Shown: positions 1-8,277, counted from the first letter of the stretch. The stretch is 64,000 nt of DNA from Aphodovivens sp036306585 (GCA_036306585.1 JAXJZF010000007.1:62001-126000), one strand, 5' to 3'. Notes: a model not told the origin generated them from the sequence alone. Program-made: numbers and translations.

Positions 1-325
1 CGCTGGTGATCATGATCTGCTCGGGCTTCACACGCACGCCGATGTCGCGCATGAGGCTGCAGATGACCTTCTTGGTGCCCAAGCGACCATCGGTGCTCCC
101 GTACTGCAGTGCGCCGTTGCGATCGCTTTCGAGCGCGTTGCGGGTGGCCTTGCGAATGGAGGTGATAGGCAAAAGCGACACGTCGGGCATGCCGCCGGAA
201 AGCGAGATGATATCGGGGCGCACTGCCGCCGAGAACAGGTCTCGCACCGGAGACGAGCGCATCTTCTCGATGCGATGCGCATGTTTGTCGTCGGATTTAT
301 CGAATGTGAGATGGGCTGATGTCAT
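1..325 (-). CDS. PLP-dependent aminotransferase, N-terminal part, cut by the window edge
   Basis: Only the first 108 codons are in the window; the gene continues beyond base 1. The visible protein has the N-terminal features of class I/II fold-type I aminotransferases of the 2-aminoadipate/MocR-like group: an RDLFSAA segment, then IISLSGGMPD, then the substrate-loop region ALQYGSTDG. The PLP lysine would lie outside the window. The ATG at 325 follows a weak GAGG-like site. It lies 34 bp after the cyanophycin-synthetase-N-like gene on the same strand, so it is probably the last seen member of the serS transcription unit. Substrate cannot be told from this fragment. Confidence 0.85.
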   Translation of the reverse strand, partial: MTSAHLTFDKSDDKHAHRIEKMRSSPVRDLFSAAVRPDIISLSGGMPDVSLLPITSIRKATRNALESDRNGALQYGSTDGRLGTKKVICSLMRDIGVRVKPEQIMITS

Positions 326-359
326 ACTCGTCCTCGATCCCCTCGCTCGAACTATCCCG

Positions 360-764
360 CTAGGGTAGCACTATCAACCCGTTCAGGGCTTTCACGGCAT
401 CTTGAAATGACCGCAACGCCATCAAATCGTCGGTGAAGCTCATCTGGATGCGCGCGGTGCCCTTTTGCTCGTCGATCCAGTCCGTGGTCCCCACGAACAT
501 CACATCGTCTCTTCCGCAACGGCGCGTCTGCAGATCGATGGCCAGATGCTCAAGCAGATGGGGCAGCGGCGTGCGATCCATCGCGTCGCCGAACAGCTGG
601 CCGTTCTCGTTGACGCACGCATGCTGGGGAAGATGGGGAAAGCCCGACAGGAGAGCGCGGATGAGATCGGGCCAGGTATCGCGAGGCACGCCGGGCGCCA
701 AGTGGACCTCGCACACCAGACGGCCGGCGCCGACCGTCATCTTGTCGATGGAGACGGCATCCAC
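360..764 (-). CDS. Stand-alone protein resembling the N-terminal domain of cyanophycin synthetase
   Basis: A 134-residue protein. The central segment (LLEHLAIDLQ, then a GTTDWIDEQ stretch and an alternating beta segment) resembles from memory the N-terminal domain of CphA cyanophycin synthetases, where an 'HxIEHVALELQ' helix is followed by an Arg/Thr loop and a 'VxFEYRDE' strand. No ATP-grasp or Mur-ligase domain is attached, so it cannot be a complete synthetase. The start is uncertain: GTG at 764 or ATG at 740. It begins 11 bp after the preceding minus-strand gene, and the aminotransferase follows. In CphA this domain binds the polymer and the growing chain end; a free-standing role is unknown to me. 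Confidence 0.6.
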   Translation of the reverse strand: MDAVSIDKMTVGAGRLVCEVHLAPGVPRDTWPDLIRALLSGFPHLPQHACVNENGQLFGDAMDRTPLPHLLEHLAIDLQTRRCGRDDVMFVGTTDWIDEQKGTARIQMSFTDDLMALRSFQDAVKALNGLIVLP

Positions 765-775
765 CGCGACGCACG

Positions 776-2086
776 CTACCTGACGTCCTCGGGGCGCACA
801 GCGTTCGCGCCGACCTCGCCCACGCTGCCGCTCTCCTCGAGGGCACCCTCGATGTCGAGTTGCTGCTGGCGCTGCTCCTCCTCCGCAGCCGCCTGCGCCT
901 CGGCGGCGGCGGCCTCCTCCTCGGCGAGACGCTGAGCCTCCTCTTCGGCGGCGGCACGTTCCTCGGGGGACATCCTATCCAGCTTGAGCTGCTCGATCGC
1001 TTGGCGCTCCTCGTCGGTGAGGGCGTCTTCGCGCACCAGCACGACCGACCCGTCACCGAACGATGGGCTCGTCGCGCCGTTGCCCATGATGGAGCTGCCG
1101 ACATCAGCGAGCGTCCAGGCAAGATCGTCGAAGAAGTCGCCCACGGGCCCGTACACGCCATCCTGCAGCGCGACGCGCGTGCGATCGGAGGAGAAGCGAT
1201 AGCGGGCATCGCCCGACAGATCGCCGTAGCTGAACGAAACGGTTTTCGCCATCGTGTCGAGAGAATAGCCGTAGGCGTCCTGGTCGGTGAGGTGGATGGA
1301 GCCCTCGTCGATGGTGATGGCATCGGTGCCGCCGACGACGATCCACCGGCCCTGCAGGTCGACCGCATCGTCGTAGCGCAGCCATCGGTTCCACGAGAGC
1401 GCCGCGATGCAGACGATTAAGATGACGACGACCGATAGGATGGCAATGAGCGCCGCCCTGAGCTTGCCGTGGTTTTCGGACTTCGCCTTCGAGGCGCGAC
1501 GCGGGCGCCCTTTTCGCGGGGCATCGCCGTCGGCGATGTCTGGTGCGGGGGCTTCGCTTGCGGCATCGGGAGCATCGCTGCGGCCCTGCCCGGCAAACGC
1601 ATCCGGCAATGCCGCATCCTGCTCGGTCGGATCGGGCGCTTTGGCGGCGGCATCCCGCTCGGGCGTTCCCGTCCGCCCCGCAGGCGCATCGTCCAAGGCG
1701 CCCTGGGCGAGCGGCTGCCGAGCCTGCGCAGGCACGGTGCCGTCGGCGGGTGCGGGCACAGGCACGGCGCCGTCGGCGGGTGCGGATGCAGCCCCGTCGC
1801 TCCCCGACACCGCAGCCTCCTGCTCGCGCTCAGGTTGCGGCTTCTCCTTCGCGGCAGGGGCCTGCGCCCGCCCCTGCGCTTCAGGAACCGATGCTGCCGG
1901 CGCTCGATCCTGCCGACGGCCCTGCTGGCGATCCTGCTGGGATTCCGAGTGAACGCGCGCAACAGCGGCCTTGGCGGAATCGTCAAGGAGCGAGCCGCCT
2001 TCCTCCTGCAGTTGCGCGGCCTTCTGGGAAAGAGGGGCGGTGGCTTTGCGCGGACCGGCCTTACGCTTCCGGAGCAATGACCTCAA
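776..2086 (-). CDS. Single-pass membrane protein with long low-complexity cytoplasmic region, function unknown
   Basis: A 436-residue protein starting at TTG 2086, inside the last codons of serS (26-bp overlap), so it is translationally linked to serS. Residues 1-208 are Ala/Pro/Gln/Asp-rich and look disordered, with near-repeats of the type APADG. Residues about 209-231 form one membrane helix (LIAILSVVVILIVCIAAL). A compact outer domain follows (about 240-340) with alternating short strands such as GRWIVVGG and ITIDEG, and the last 90 residues are Glu/Ala/Gln-rich, probably a coiled coil. I do not recognise the outer domain. A second TTG four codons downstream is an alternative start. Confidence 0.75.
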   Translation of the reverse strand: MRSLLRKRKAGPRKATAPLSQKAAQLQEEGGSLLDDSAKAAVARVHSESQQDRQQGRRQDRAPAASVPEAQGRAQAPAAKEKPQPEREQEAAVSGSDGAASAPADGAVPVPAPADGTVPAQARQPLAQGALDDAPAGRTGTPERDAAAKAPDPTEQDAALPDAFAGQGRSDAPDAASEAPAPDIADGDAPRKGRPRRASKAKSENHGKLRAALIAILSVVVILIVCIAALSWNRWLRYDDAVDLQGRWIVVGGTDAITIDEGSIHLTDQDAYGYSLDTMAKTVSFSYGDLSGDARYRFSSDRTRVALQDGVYGPVGDFFDDLAWTLADVGSSIMGNGATSPSFGDGSVVLVREDALTDEERQAIEQLKLDRMSPEERAAAEEEAQRLAEEEAAAAEAQAAAEEEQRQQQLDIEGALEESGSVGEVGANAVRPEDVR

Positions 2087-3353
2087 CGCCGCCCATGTAG
2101 GGGATCAGCACATCGGGCACGCGAATGGTGCCGTCGGCCTGCTGGAAATTCTCCATGATGGCAGCCATGGTACGGCCGGCGGGCAGGCCGCTGCCGTTGA
2201 GCGTATGCAAAAAGCGCGTGCCCTTGAAGTTTGCCGGGTCGCGGTACTTGATATTGGCGCGGCGCGCCTGGAAATCGCCGCAGTTCGAGCACGACGAGAT
2301 CTCCTTGTAGCCGTTGTAGCTGGGCAGCCATACCTCGATGTCGTAGGTCTGCTGCGCGGAAAAGCCCAGGTCGCCCGTGCACAACGAGATGACGCGGTAC
2401 GGAAGGCCCAGCTGCTGCAGCAGATACTCCGCCTCGGCGGTCATGCTCTCCAACTCGTCGTCGGACTGCTCAGGAGTGGCGAATTTCACCATCTCGACCT
2501 TGTCGAACTCGTGCTGGCGGATGATACCGCGCGTGTCACGGCCCGCCGAACCGGCCTCCTCGCGGAAGCACGGGGTGAAGGCGGTGTAGCGCAGCGGCAG
2601 CTGCTCGGCGTCGAGCACCTCGCCGGCATGCAGGTTGGTGAGGGTCACCTCGGCGGTGGGGATGAGGAACATGTCGCCGCTCACGTGGTAGGCATCGTCC
2701 TCGAACTTGGGCAGCTGGCCGGTGCCGAACATGGTCTGGCGCTTCACCACCACTGGCGGCCACCATTCCTTGAACCCACGGGACGTGTGGGTGTCCACAA
2801 AGTAATTGATGAGAGCGCGCTCAAGACGCGCGCCCGCGCCCGCCAGCACGGTGAAGCGGCTGCCAGACAGTTTGTTGCCGCGCTCGAAGTCGAGGATTCC
2901 CAGCTCGGTGCCCAGGTCCCAGTGAGGCTTCGCCTCGAAGCCCTCGGCGGCGAAATCGCGCGGAGTGCCCCAGCGGCGGATCTCGGGGTTCTCGGTTTCG
3001 TCCTTGCCCACCGGAGTCTTGTCGTTGGGGATGTTGGGGGTATGCGCCAACAGGTCGTTGAGCTGGGTTTCCACCTCATCACGATGGGCATCGAGCTCGG
3101 CGATCCGGTCGTTGATGGCACGCACTTTCTCCTTGGCGGCCTCGGCCTCGTCCTTCTTGCCCTCCGACATCATCTTGCCGATGGACTTGGACGCGGCGTT
3201 GCGTTCCTGTTGGAGCGCCTCCACCTGGACGATGGCGGTGCGGCGCTCCTCGTCGAGCTCCGAGAAGCGCGACGAGTCCCAAGAGGCGTTGCGATTCTTC
3301 ATCGCCTGGGCGACTTCCTCCTGATGCTCGCGGACATAACGGATGTCTAGCAT
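2061..3353 (-). CDS. serS: Seryl-tRNA synthetase
   Basis: Charges tRNA-Ser with serine; cytoplasmic class II synthetase. The 430-residue length is typical. The N-terminal 110 residues form the long antiparallel coiled coil that grips the tRNA-Ser variable arm. Class II motif 2 is visible around TRGIIRQHEFDKVEMV, and motif 3 around NGSGLPAGRTMAAIME near the C-terminus. ATG 3353 is preceded by a GAAGGAGCG ribosome site. Two tRNA-Ser genes lie elsewhere in the window. The downstream unknown membrane protein starts within its last codons. Confidence 0.97.
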   Translation of the reverse strand: MLDIRYVREHQEEVAQAMKNRNASWDSSRFSELDEERRTAIVQVEALQQERNAASKSIGKMMSEGKKDEAEAAKEKVRAINDRIAELDAHRDEVETQLNDLLAHTPNIPNDKTPVGKDETENPEIRRWGTPRDFAAEGFEAKPHWDLGTELGILDFERGNKLSGSRFTVLAGAGARLERALINYFVDTHTSRGFKEWWPPVVVKRQTMFGTGQLPKFEDDAYHVSGDMFLIPTAEVTLTNLHAGEVLDAEQLPLRYTAFTPCFREEAGSAGRDTRGIIRQHEFDKVEMVKFATPEQSDDELESMTAEAEYLLQQLGLPYRVISLCTGDLGFSAQQTYDIEVWLPSYNGYKEISSCSNCGDFQARRANIKYRDPANFKGTRFLHTLNGSGLPAGRTMAAIMENFQQADGTIRVPDVLIPYMGGVEVIAPEA

Positions 3354-3380
3354 GATCGCGCTCCTTCGTCGAATGGTTCG

Positions 3381-3402
3381 AAAAACCCGCCTCGATGGCG
3401 GG
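3381..3402 (-). terminator. Terminator-like hairpin in the serS leader
   Basis: The minus strand reads CCCGCC, a 5-nt loop, GGCGGG and then TTTTT, the form of a short intrinsic terminator. It lies between the probable -10 element and the serS start codon rather than after a gene. No T-box sequence (the GGTGG..ACCGCG type) is visible. Confidence 0.4.
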
Positions 3403-3411
3403 CGGTTTGTC

Positions 3412-3417
3412 AGTATA
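3412..3417 (-). promoter_or_regulatory. -10 element of the serS promoter
   Basis: The minus strand reads TATACT here, 58 bp before the serS ATG. No good -35 is visible at 17 bp. The start site would fall near 3405, immediately before the hairpin at 3381-3402. Confidence 0.45.
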
Positions 3418-3624
3418 GCGCAGCGGAAACCCGCTATGGCGGTGGGCGGGCATTCCGCACGGCATCGCCACGACGGGCGCGCAGGCGCTCGGCAGCCGGC
3501 GCGGTTTCCCGTCCTCCGGCGTCGTTTCCGCCCTCGACGCCTCCGTCAGACGGACGGTTGGACTACCCTGATGCAAAACCGATCGGCACGACAAAGCGGG
3601 GAAGCCCGCTCGACAAGGGGATCC

Positions 3625-4623
3625 ATGGACCTGAACCTCGTCCATCTGAAATATCTGAGCACCGCCATCAAGCTGTCCAGCTTCACCGAAGCGGCCGGCC
3701 AGCTGCACGTCAGCGCGCGTGGCGTGTCGAAAGCGGTCAAGCAGATCGAGCGCGCCTTTGGGGTCCCCTTGTTCACGCGCTCGGGCAACATGATCGCCCC
3801 CACGGAGTTCGCCCAAGCGCTCGAGCCGCGGATCGAGGCGATCTTGGCCCAGGTGGATGAGCTCGTCGTCTTCGCAGAGACGCTGCGCGGCGCATCGGAC
3901 AGCGGGAAGCAGCTGTTCGTCGGGGTGGCGAACTCCCCCCTGCGCTGCCAGCTGTTCTCTCCGGAAGACCTCGGAGCCCTGGCGCATGCCCACCCCTCCC
4001 GACGGATGCGCATCCGCTTGATGGGCAACGAGCTATGCGCGTCGGCGCTCAAGATGGGCCTCGCCGACGCTGCTATCGTGTTCGGATCCATCGACCGCGC
4101 CGATATCGAGTGCCGAGCCATCGGCGATCTGCGTATCTACGCTGCCGTGTCGCATGATCATCCTTTGGCTCAGCGCAGGCGCTTGAGCCTCGGCGATTTC
4201 GATGACCGCCTCATGGCGACGCCAGTCGACGAGCGGCTCGTTCTCCCGCTTCTGGCGAGCGTATGCCGCCGCTGCGGCATACGCCCCCGCTTCATGAAAA
4301 TAGGGACGGACCCCGCTTCGGCGAAGCACTTCATCCGCCATGGTGGATTGGTGCTAGTGGCCGGGACGACGCTTCGCAGGGCGCAGGCAGAAGGCGCGAC
4401 GGCGATTCCCTTAGACGACGATCGCTTCGCCATACCGTTGAATCTGGCGTACGCAAGAAAAGAAGGCGGGCAGATGGCACCGCTGCTCGCCCAGCTCGCA
4501 CGCTGGAAAGACCTTGATCAAAGAGGGGCCTTCCGTCAGGCGAGCCCCCTGAAGAACTCCTCAGGCGACACATCGAGTCCATCGAGGATCTTGAAGAACG
4601 ATCCCATGCGCATATCGAGCTGA
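3625..4623 (+). CDS. LysR-family transcriptional regulator
   Basis: A 332-residue DNA-binding regulator. Residues 1-60 hold the winged HTH (SFTEAAGQLHVSARGVSKAV then IERAFGVPLFTR), followed by the linker helix and a periplasmic-binding-protein-like effector domain (from about residue 95). The ATG at 3625 is chosen because AAGGGG precedes it and the HTH begins just after it; an upstream in-frame ATG would add about 90 residues unlike the family. The last 88 bp overlap the convergent XRE gene, so its C-terminal tail (about 30 residues, Ser/Pro-rich) may be read antisense to that gene. Target genes cannot be told; it faces away from serS, so the 270-bp gap may carry both promoters. Confidence 0.9.
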   Translation: MDLNLVHLKYLSTAIKLSSFTEAAGQLHVSARGVSKAVKQIERAFGVPLFTRSGNMIAPTEFAQALEPRIEAILAQVDELVVFAETLRGASDSGKQLFVGVANSPLRCQLFSPEDLGALAHAHPSRRMRIRLMGNELCASALKMGLADAAIVFGSIDRADIECRAIGDLRIYAAVSHDHPLAQRRRLSLGDFDDRLMATPVDERLVLPLLASVCRRCGIRPRFMKIGTDPASAKHFIRHGGLVLVAGTTLRRAQAEGATAIPLDDDRFAIPLNLAYARKEGGQMAPLLAQLARWKDLDQRGAFRQASPLKNSSGDTSSPSRILKNDPMRISS

Positions 4624-4751
4624 CCGCGCTCGATCGCCGAAAGATGGCTCTTGTTCAAACCGGTCATCAACGCGAAGCGTCGAAGGCTCAGCCCCCGTTC
4701 TTCCCGAAGGGCTCGAATGCGCACGCCGATTGTCAGAGCCGAAACCCCCAT
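4536..4751 (-). CDS. Small XRE/Cro-type HTH regulator
   Basis: A 71-residue protein that is almost only a helix-turn-helix: RIRALREERGLSLRRFA, then a recognition helix NKSHLSAIERGQ, then the closing helices ending in SPEEFF. Such minimal regulators bind palindromic operators as dimers. ATG 4751 is taken because it sits just before the HTH; a TAGGCT hexamer lies exactly 7 nt upstream of it and no Shine-Dalgarno is visible, so the message may be leaderless. It diverges from a 65-residue gene, 73 bp away. Its 3' end overlaps the lysR 3' end by 88 bp. Confidence 0.8.
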   Translation of the reverse strand: MGVSALTIGVRIRALREERGLSLRRFALMTGLNKSHLSAIERGQLDMRMGSFFKILDGLDVSPEEFFRGLA

Positions 4752-4824
4752 GCGAACCAGCCTATTGACACCGATCGCTAAGCTGTACGCATAATTGCGT
4801 ACAAGAAAGCCGATTGGAAAGAAA

Positions 4825-5022
4825 ATGCTGAATTTAACCGAAGAGCAGATGATGCGGCTCGAAGCGTGCAAACGCGCCGCACGGAGCTTTTTCTCGACCT
4901 TCCCCGATACCGGCGATCTGCAGGAGGCCCAGCGACTCTTGCAGATCGAGATGGGCAACTGCGCCGAGCTGGCGCGCGACGGGGGCGCCGGTGCGCCCGC
5001 CCCCGAGCCGCCGCGGGGATGA
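4825..5022 (+). CDS. Small hypothetical protein, 65 aa
   Basis: I do not recognise this protein. The N-terminal 45 residues are amphipathic and helical (LTEEQMMRLEACKRAA, then LQEAQRLLQIEMGN), with no membrane segment. The C-terminal 15 residues are Gly/Ala/Pro-rich. ATG 4825 is preceded by GGAAAG; a further in-frame ATG at 4795 lacks a site. It is divergent from the XRE regulator, so it may be that regulator's target. Coding status is supported by the ribosome site and helical periodicity only. Confidence 0.5.
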   Translation: MLNLTEEQMMRLEACKRAARSFFSTFPDTGDLQEAQRLLQIEMGNCAELARDGGAGAPAPEPPRG

Positions 5023-5061
5023 CGGCCGCCGACGATCCGCCTGCGACGGGCGGCGGTGAAG

Positions 5062-5067
5062 TATACT
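5062..5067 (+). promoter_or_regulatory. -10 element before the small membrane-protein gene
   Basis: TATACT, about 58 bp upstream of the ATG at 5126. The -35 region is poor. Confidence 0.4.
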
Positions 5068-5125
5068 GCCCTTGACGCATTGCAAAAGCGCAGGACGCTG
5101 CGCCGGAACCAGTAGAAGAGGATCC

Positions 5126-5329
5126 ATGGACTTCAATCAGATATATCATTTCCTGTTCCAGACCTACGCGGGCATCGGCTGCATGGTAGGCGCCGGCATC
5201 GTGATCTGCCTGATCGCGTGCGTCATCATGGAACGCCGCACGCGCAAGCTGTTCGTCGACCGCCCTAAGTCCGAGGACGAATGGTCGCTGTTCGACGATG
5301 ACGACGATGAGAACGACGGCGGAAAATAG
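5126..5329 (+). CDS. Small single-pass membrane protein, 67 aa
   Basis: One membrane helix at about residues 17-35 (GIGCMVGAGIVICLIACVIM), then a basic stretch (ERRTRK) marking a cytoplasmic stop, and an acidic C-terminus with six consecutive Asp/Glu residues. Positive-inside logic puts the tail in the cytoplasm. GAAGAGGATCC precedes the ATG. A TATACT element upstream suggests its own transcription unit. I do not recognise a family; the acidic tail may bind metal or a basic partner, which is speculation. Confidence 0.65.
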   Translation: MDFNQIYHFLFQTYAGIGCMVGAGIVICLIACVIMERRTRKLFVDRPKSEDEWSLFDDDDDENDGGK

Positions 5330-5431
5330 CCTTAATTTTCCGCCCTTTTCCGAAAACAACCCTATACTTGCCCTAACCGCACCACCCGATCGGCACGGCG
5401 CGCTTTGCGCATGCAGGAAAGGAAACAAGCG

Positions 5432-6328
5432 ATGACCAACGATTCTTCATCGGCATCGAACGCTCTCTACGCCCGCCAGGACGGCTACATCCCCCGCATT
5501 GCCGCCGTCCACGACCTGTGCGGCTATGGGAAATGCTCGTTGGGCGTGGCCATCCCCGTCCTCTCGGCAGCAGGGTGCGACGTATGCCCCGTGCCCACGG
5601 GGCTGTTTTCCAGCCACACGGCGTTTCCCGGCTGGTACATGCACGACACCACCGACATCCTGCCCGATTACCTGAACGCCTGGAAGGGCATTGGAGTCGA
5701 GATCGACGCGGTGTACTCGGGCTTTTTGGGGGCGCCCGAACAAGTGGACATCATCCGCGGCATCTACGAGACCTACCCCGACGCCCTGCGCGTGGTCGAC
5801 CCGGTCATGGCCGATCACGGCAAGGTCTACCCCACCTACACCCCGGATCTTTGCGATGCGATGGCGCAGCTCGCAGCCGATGCCGACATCCTCACGCCCA
5901 ATCTCACCGAAGCCGCCATCATCCTCGGCGAGCCCATCGGCGACGACTGGGGCGGCGTCGATATCAGCGAAGCCGAAGCAGGCCGGCTGGTGGACGCCCT
6001 CATCGCCAAGGGCGCCAAGAACGTGGTGCTGAAGGGGATCCAGCGCGAAGGCGAGAACATCATCCGCAACTACGTGGGCGGCACCGCATGCGACCTCACC
6101 GAAGTGCACAATGGCTACCTGCCCTACATGCTGCACGGCACCGGCGACCTGTATTGCTCGGCCCTGATGGCGGCAATTATGTGCGAGCGCAGCCTCCCGG
6201 AGGCCGCGGCATTCGCCGGAGACCTCGTGCACGACGCCATGATCGTGAGCGCTAAGCAGCCCAGTTTCCAAGACCGCGGCGTAAGCTTCGAGCCGCTTTT
6301 GGGGAAGGTGTGCGCGCTATTGGGCTAG
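5432..6328 (+). CDS. Pyridoxamine/pyridoxal kinase-like protein
   Basis: A 298-residue ribokinase-superfamily enzyme, expected to phosphorylate pyridoxal, pyridoxine or pyridoxamine with ATP (vitamin B6 salvage). Seen: the N-terminal HDLCGYGKCSLG substrate segment, an FSSHTAFPGW loop, the VVDPVMADHG strand, TPNLTEA, and the C-terminal anion hole GTGDLYCSALMAA with the catalytic Asp. ThiD and other kinases share the fold, but the GYGKCSLG and DPVMADHG segments fit the PdxK/PdxY branch. ATG 5432 has AGGAAAGG upstream; an ATG seven codons earlier is an alternative. A TATACT hexamer lies at 5363-5368. Confidence 0.85.
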   Translation: MTNDSSSASNALYARQDGYIPRIAAVHDLCGYGKCSLGVAIPVLSAAGCDVCPVPTGLFSSHTAFPGWYMHDTTDILPDYLNAWKGIGVEIDAVYSGFLGAPEQVDIIRGIYETYPDALRVVDPVMADHGKVYPTYTPDLCDAMAQLAADADILTPNLTEAAIILGEPIGDDWGGVDISEAEAGRLVDALIAKGAKNVVLKGIQREGENIIRNYVGGTACDLTEVHNGYLPYMLHGTGDLYCSALMAAIMCERSLPEAAAFAGDLVHDAMIVSAKQPSFQDRGVSFEPLLGKVCALLG

Positions 6329-6362
6329 CCCGTTGCGCTCGCAAGCAAAAGAGAACAGGCGC

Positions 6363-8270
6363 CTAGCGCCTTTCGACGGCCCCGCTTTCGGGGCCGTCTT
6401 CGTGTCGGGGGAACGTCCAAGCAAACGCAGCCACGATGGCGGTGCAGGCGAGGATGGATGCGAGCTCGCCCGCTTCGGGGGCGAAGGAGGCGCCGGAGGT
6501 CGTAACGCCGTGTGCCGCGCACGTTGCGATCAGCAGCACAGCGCCCGCGACGACGGTGCCCGCCGCAGCAAGCGCCCGCGCGCGCCTCGAAGCGAGCAGC
6601 GCGCACGCGCACGCCGCCACGATCCACCCCGCCGCGCAGATCCACGTGCCGGGGTCCATCGCCACGGCAACCGCCCGGGCGTTCAGCCCGAAATTCGAAA
6701 AGCCCCAAAATGCCGGCGCGTTCCAGCCCGCCATGGTCCCGCTGCCCAACGTCGCCAGGATGCCGCAGGAAAACGCGTCGAACGCCGCGCTGGCTGCCGC
6801 CTGGAGCGGGCGCAGCGCGCAGCCCGCCGCCAACGGTGCGACGGCAGCCCCGCCCAGCGATCCCGCTAGCGGGCCCGCCAGCGCGATGTTCGCCTGAGCA
6901 GTACCCCGACGACCGACGAACCACCACCACGACCCCGCTGCAAGCACCAGCAGGCACCCCTGGGCGAGGGCGCCGTTGGCGATGAGTGCCGCCGCAAGCA
7001 GGGCGTAGGCGGCCAACGCGCCTGCAGAAGGAACGATCGCCGCCAAGACGCAAGCAAGGGCGAGCAGCCCCCAGAACAGCGGGTTGCCAACGCCGGACGC
7101 CCCGGGCAGATGGGAGAGCCCCAGCCCGGCGAGAAGCATCGTCCCCGCCACAGCGACCATGCGTCCCGCGATCTTGCGCGGCAGCGCGCCAACGCGCTCA
7201 TCGAGGGGGATGCGCGCGGCGCGCGGGAGCGCGGGGCGCGCCGGGAACTCGTCCGGATCCTCCGGCGCATCCGCCATCAGCGACGCGAGCTGCCGCCTGC
7301 CCTGTTTCGGGTCGCCCAGGAATTTCCGCATCTCCTCTGCAAAGTCGGCCACGGTGTCGTAGCGCTCCTCGCGGTCGGGGTCCAACGCGTAGAACAGCAC
7401 GTCATCGGCCTGTTCGTCGAGATCGTCCCAGCAAAGCGAAGGCAGCACCAGCTCGGCTTCCTCCACCGCTTCCTCGGCGTGCGCCAGCGTGTCGGCCAGG
7501 AAAGGGTTCTCGCCGGCAAGCATCTCGTAAGTCACCGACGCCAGCGCCCATTCGTCGCAACGCGCGTCCAGCAGCTCGCCGCGCATCTGTTCGGGCGGCA
7601 TGTAGCCGATGGTGCCACCCGCGGCCGACCCGAACCCTCCGGCGCCGGCGAGCCTCGCCAGGCCGAAATCGGTCACTTTCACCTGCCCCTTGCGGTCGAT
7701 GAGGATGTTGTCGGGCTTTATGTCCAGATGAAGCACCTGGTTGGCGTGCGCGACCTCCAGGGCCCGCGCAACCCCATCGAAGACCGCGGCGACGATATCG
7801 AGCGTCAGCTCTTCCCCACGCTCGCCCATGAGCTGGGCGAGCGTGGGGCCCTCAACGTACTCCATGATGAGGTAGGCGGTGTTTCCCTGGACTTCGAAAT
7901 CGTATACCGACACGATGGAGGCGTCGTTGAGCAGCGCGGCGGTGCGAGCCTCATCCAAACCAGGCACGTGCAGGTACGCCCGCACCGCGGCAGCGTAATC
8001 GTCGGGGGCGCCGGTCACCTCAACGCCGTCGGAGGCGCCGATCGGCTGGGTCTCCCACCCTTCCATCCCGCCCAGGCGCACCGTGCGCTGGGGGTCGCCG
8101 GAGCCGGCAGGACCCGCCCCGGCGAGGACGAGGTCGTCGAGCGAGATGCATTTGATGGCGACTTTGCGCTGGATGCGCGTATCCCACGCCACATGGACCG
8201 TGCCGAAGCCTCCCGACCCTGCTTCGGCAAGGGGCGCATAGCGATTGAGTATGAGCCGGCTTCGTGACAT
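6363..8270 (-). CDS. Ser/Thr protein kinase with polytopic membrane C-terminus
   Basis: A 635-residue protein. Residues 8-310 are a Hanks-type kinase: glycine loop GSGGFG at 18-23, Lys40, about 50 inserted residues before helix C, then HLDIKPDN with Asp183 and DFG at 201-203, and MPPEQ. The usual HRD is HLD, a non-RD form, so activation-loop phosphorylation may not be needed. Residues about 370-620 hold roughly eight hydrophobic segments, so this is not the single-helix PASTA architecture. TATACT lies exactly 7 nt before ATG 8270 with no ribosome site, suggesting a leaderless message. Substrates are unknown; the FHA/PstP operon lies 1 kb away. Confidence 0.9.
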   Translation of the reverse strand: MSRSRLILNRYAPLAEAGSGGFGTVHVAWDTRIQRKVAIKCISLDDLVLAGAGPAGSGDPQRTVRLGGMEGWETQPIGASDGVEVTGAPDDYAAAVRAYLHVPGLDEARTAALLNDASIVSVYDFEVQGNTAYLIMEYVEGPTLAQLMGERGEELTLDIVAAVFDGVARALEVAHANQVLHLDIKPDNILIDRKGQVKVTDFGLARLAGAGGFGSAAGGTIGYMPPEQMRGELLDARCDEWALASVTYEMLAGENPFLADTLAHAEEAVEEAELVLPSLCWDDLDEQADDVLFYALDPDREERYDTVADFAEEMRKFLGDPKQGRRQLASLMADAPEDPDEFPARPALPRAARIPLDERVGALPRKIAGRMVAVAGTMLLAGLGLSHLPGASGVGNPLFWGLLALACVLAAIVPSAGALAAYALLAAALIANGALAQGCLLVLAAGSWWWFVGRRGTAQANIALAGPLAGSLGGAAVAPLAAGCALRPLQAAASAAFDAFSCGILATLGSGTMAGWNAPAFWGFSNFGLNARAVAVAMDPGTWICAAGWIVAACACALLASRRARALAAAGTVVAGAVLLIATCAAHGVTTSGASFAPEAGELASILACTAIVAAFAWTFPRHEDGPESGAVERR

Positions 8271-8277
8271 GGCGTAC

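Noticed and set aside
3354..3600. A possible T-box leader before serS
   Set aside because: The GGTGG..ACCGCG antiterminator core is absent; GGGAAACCGCG is only a loose match, and no complete leader fold is apparent.
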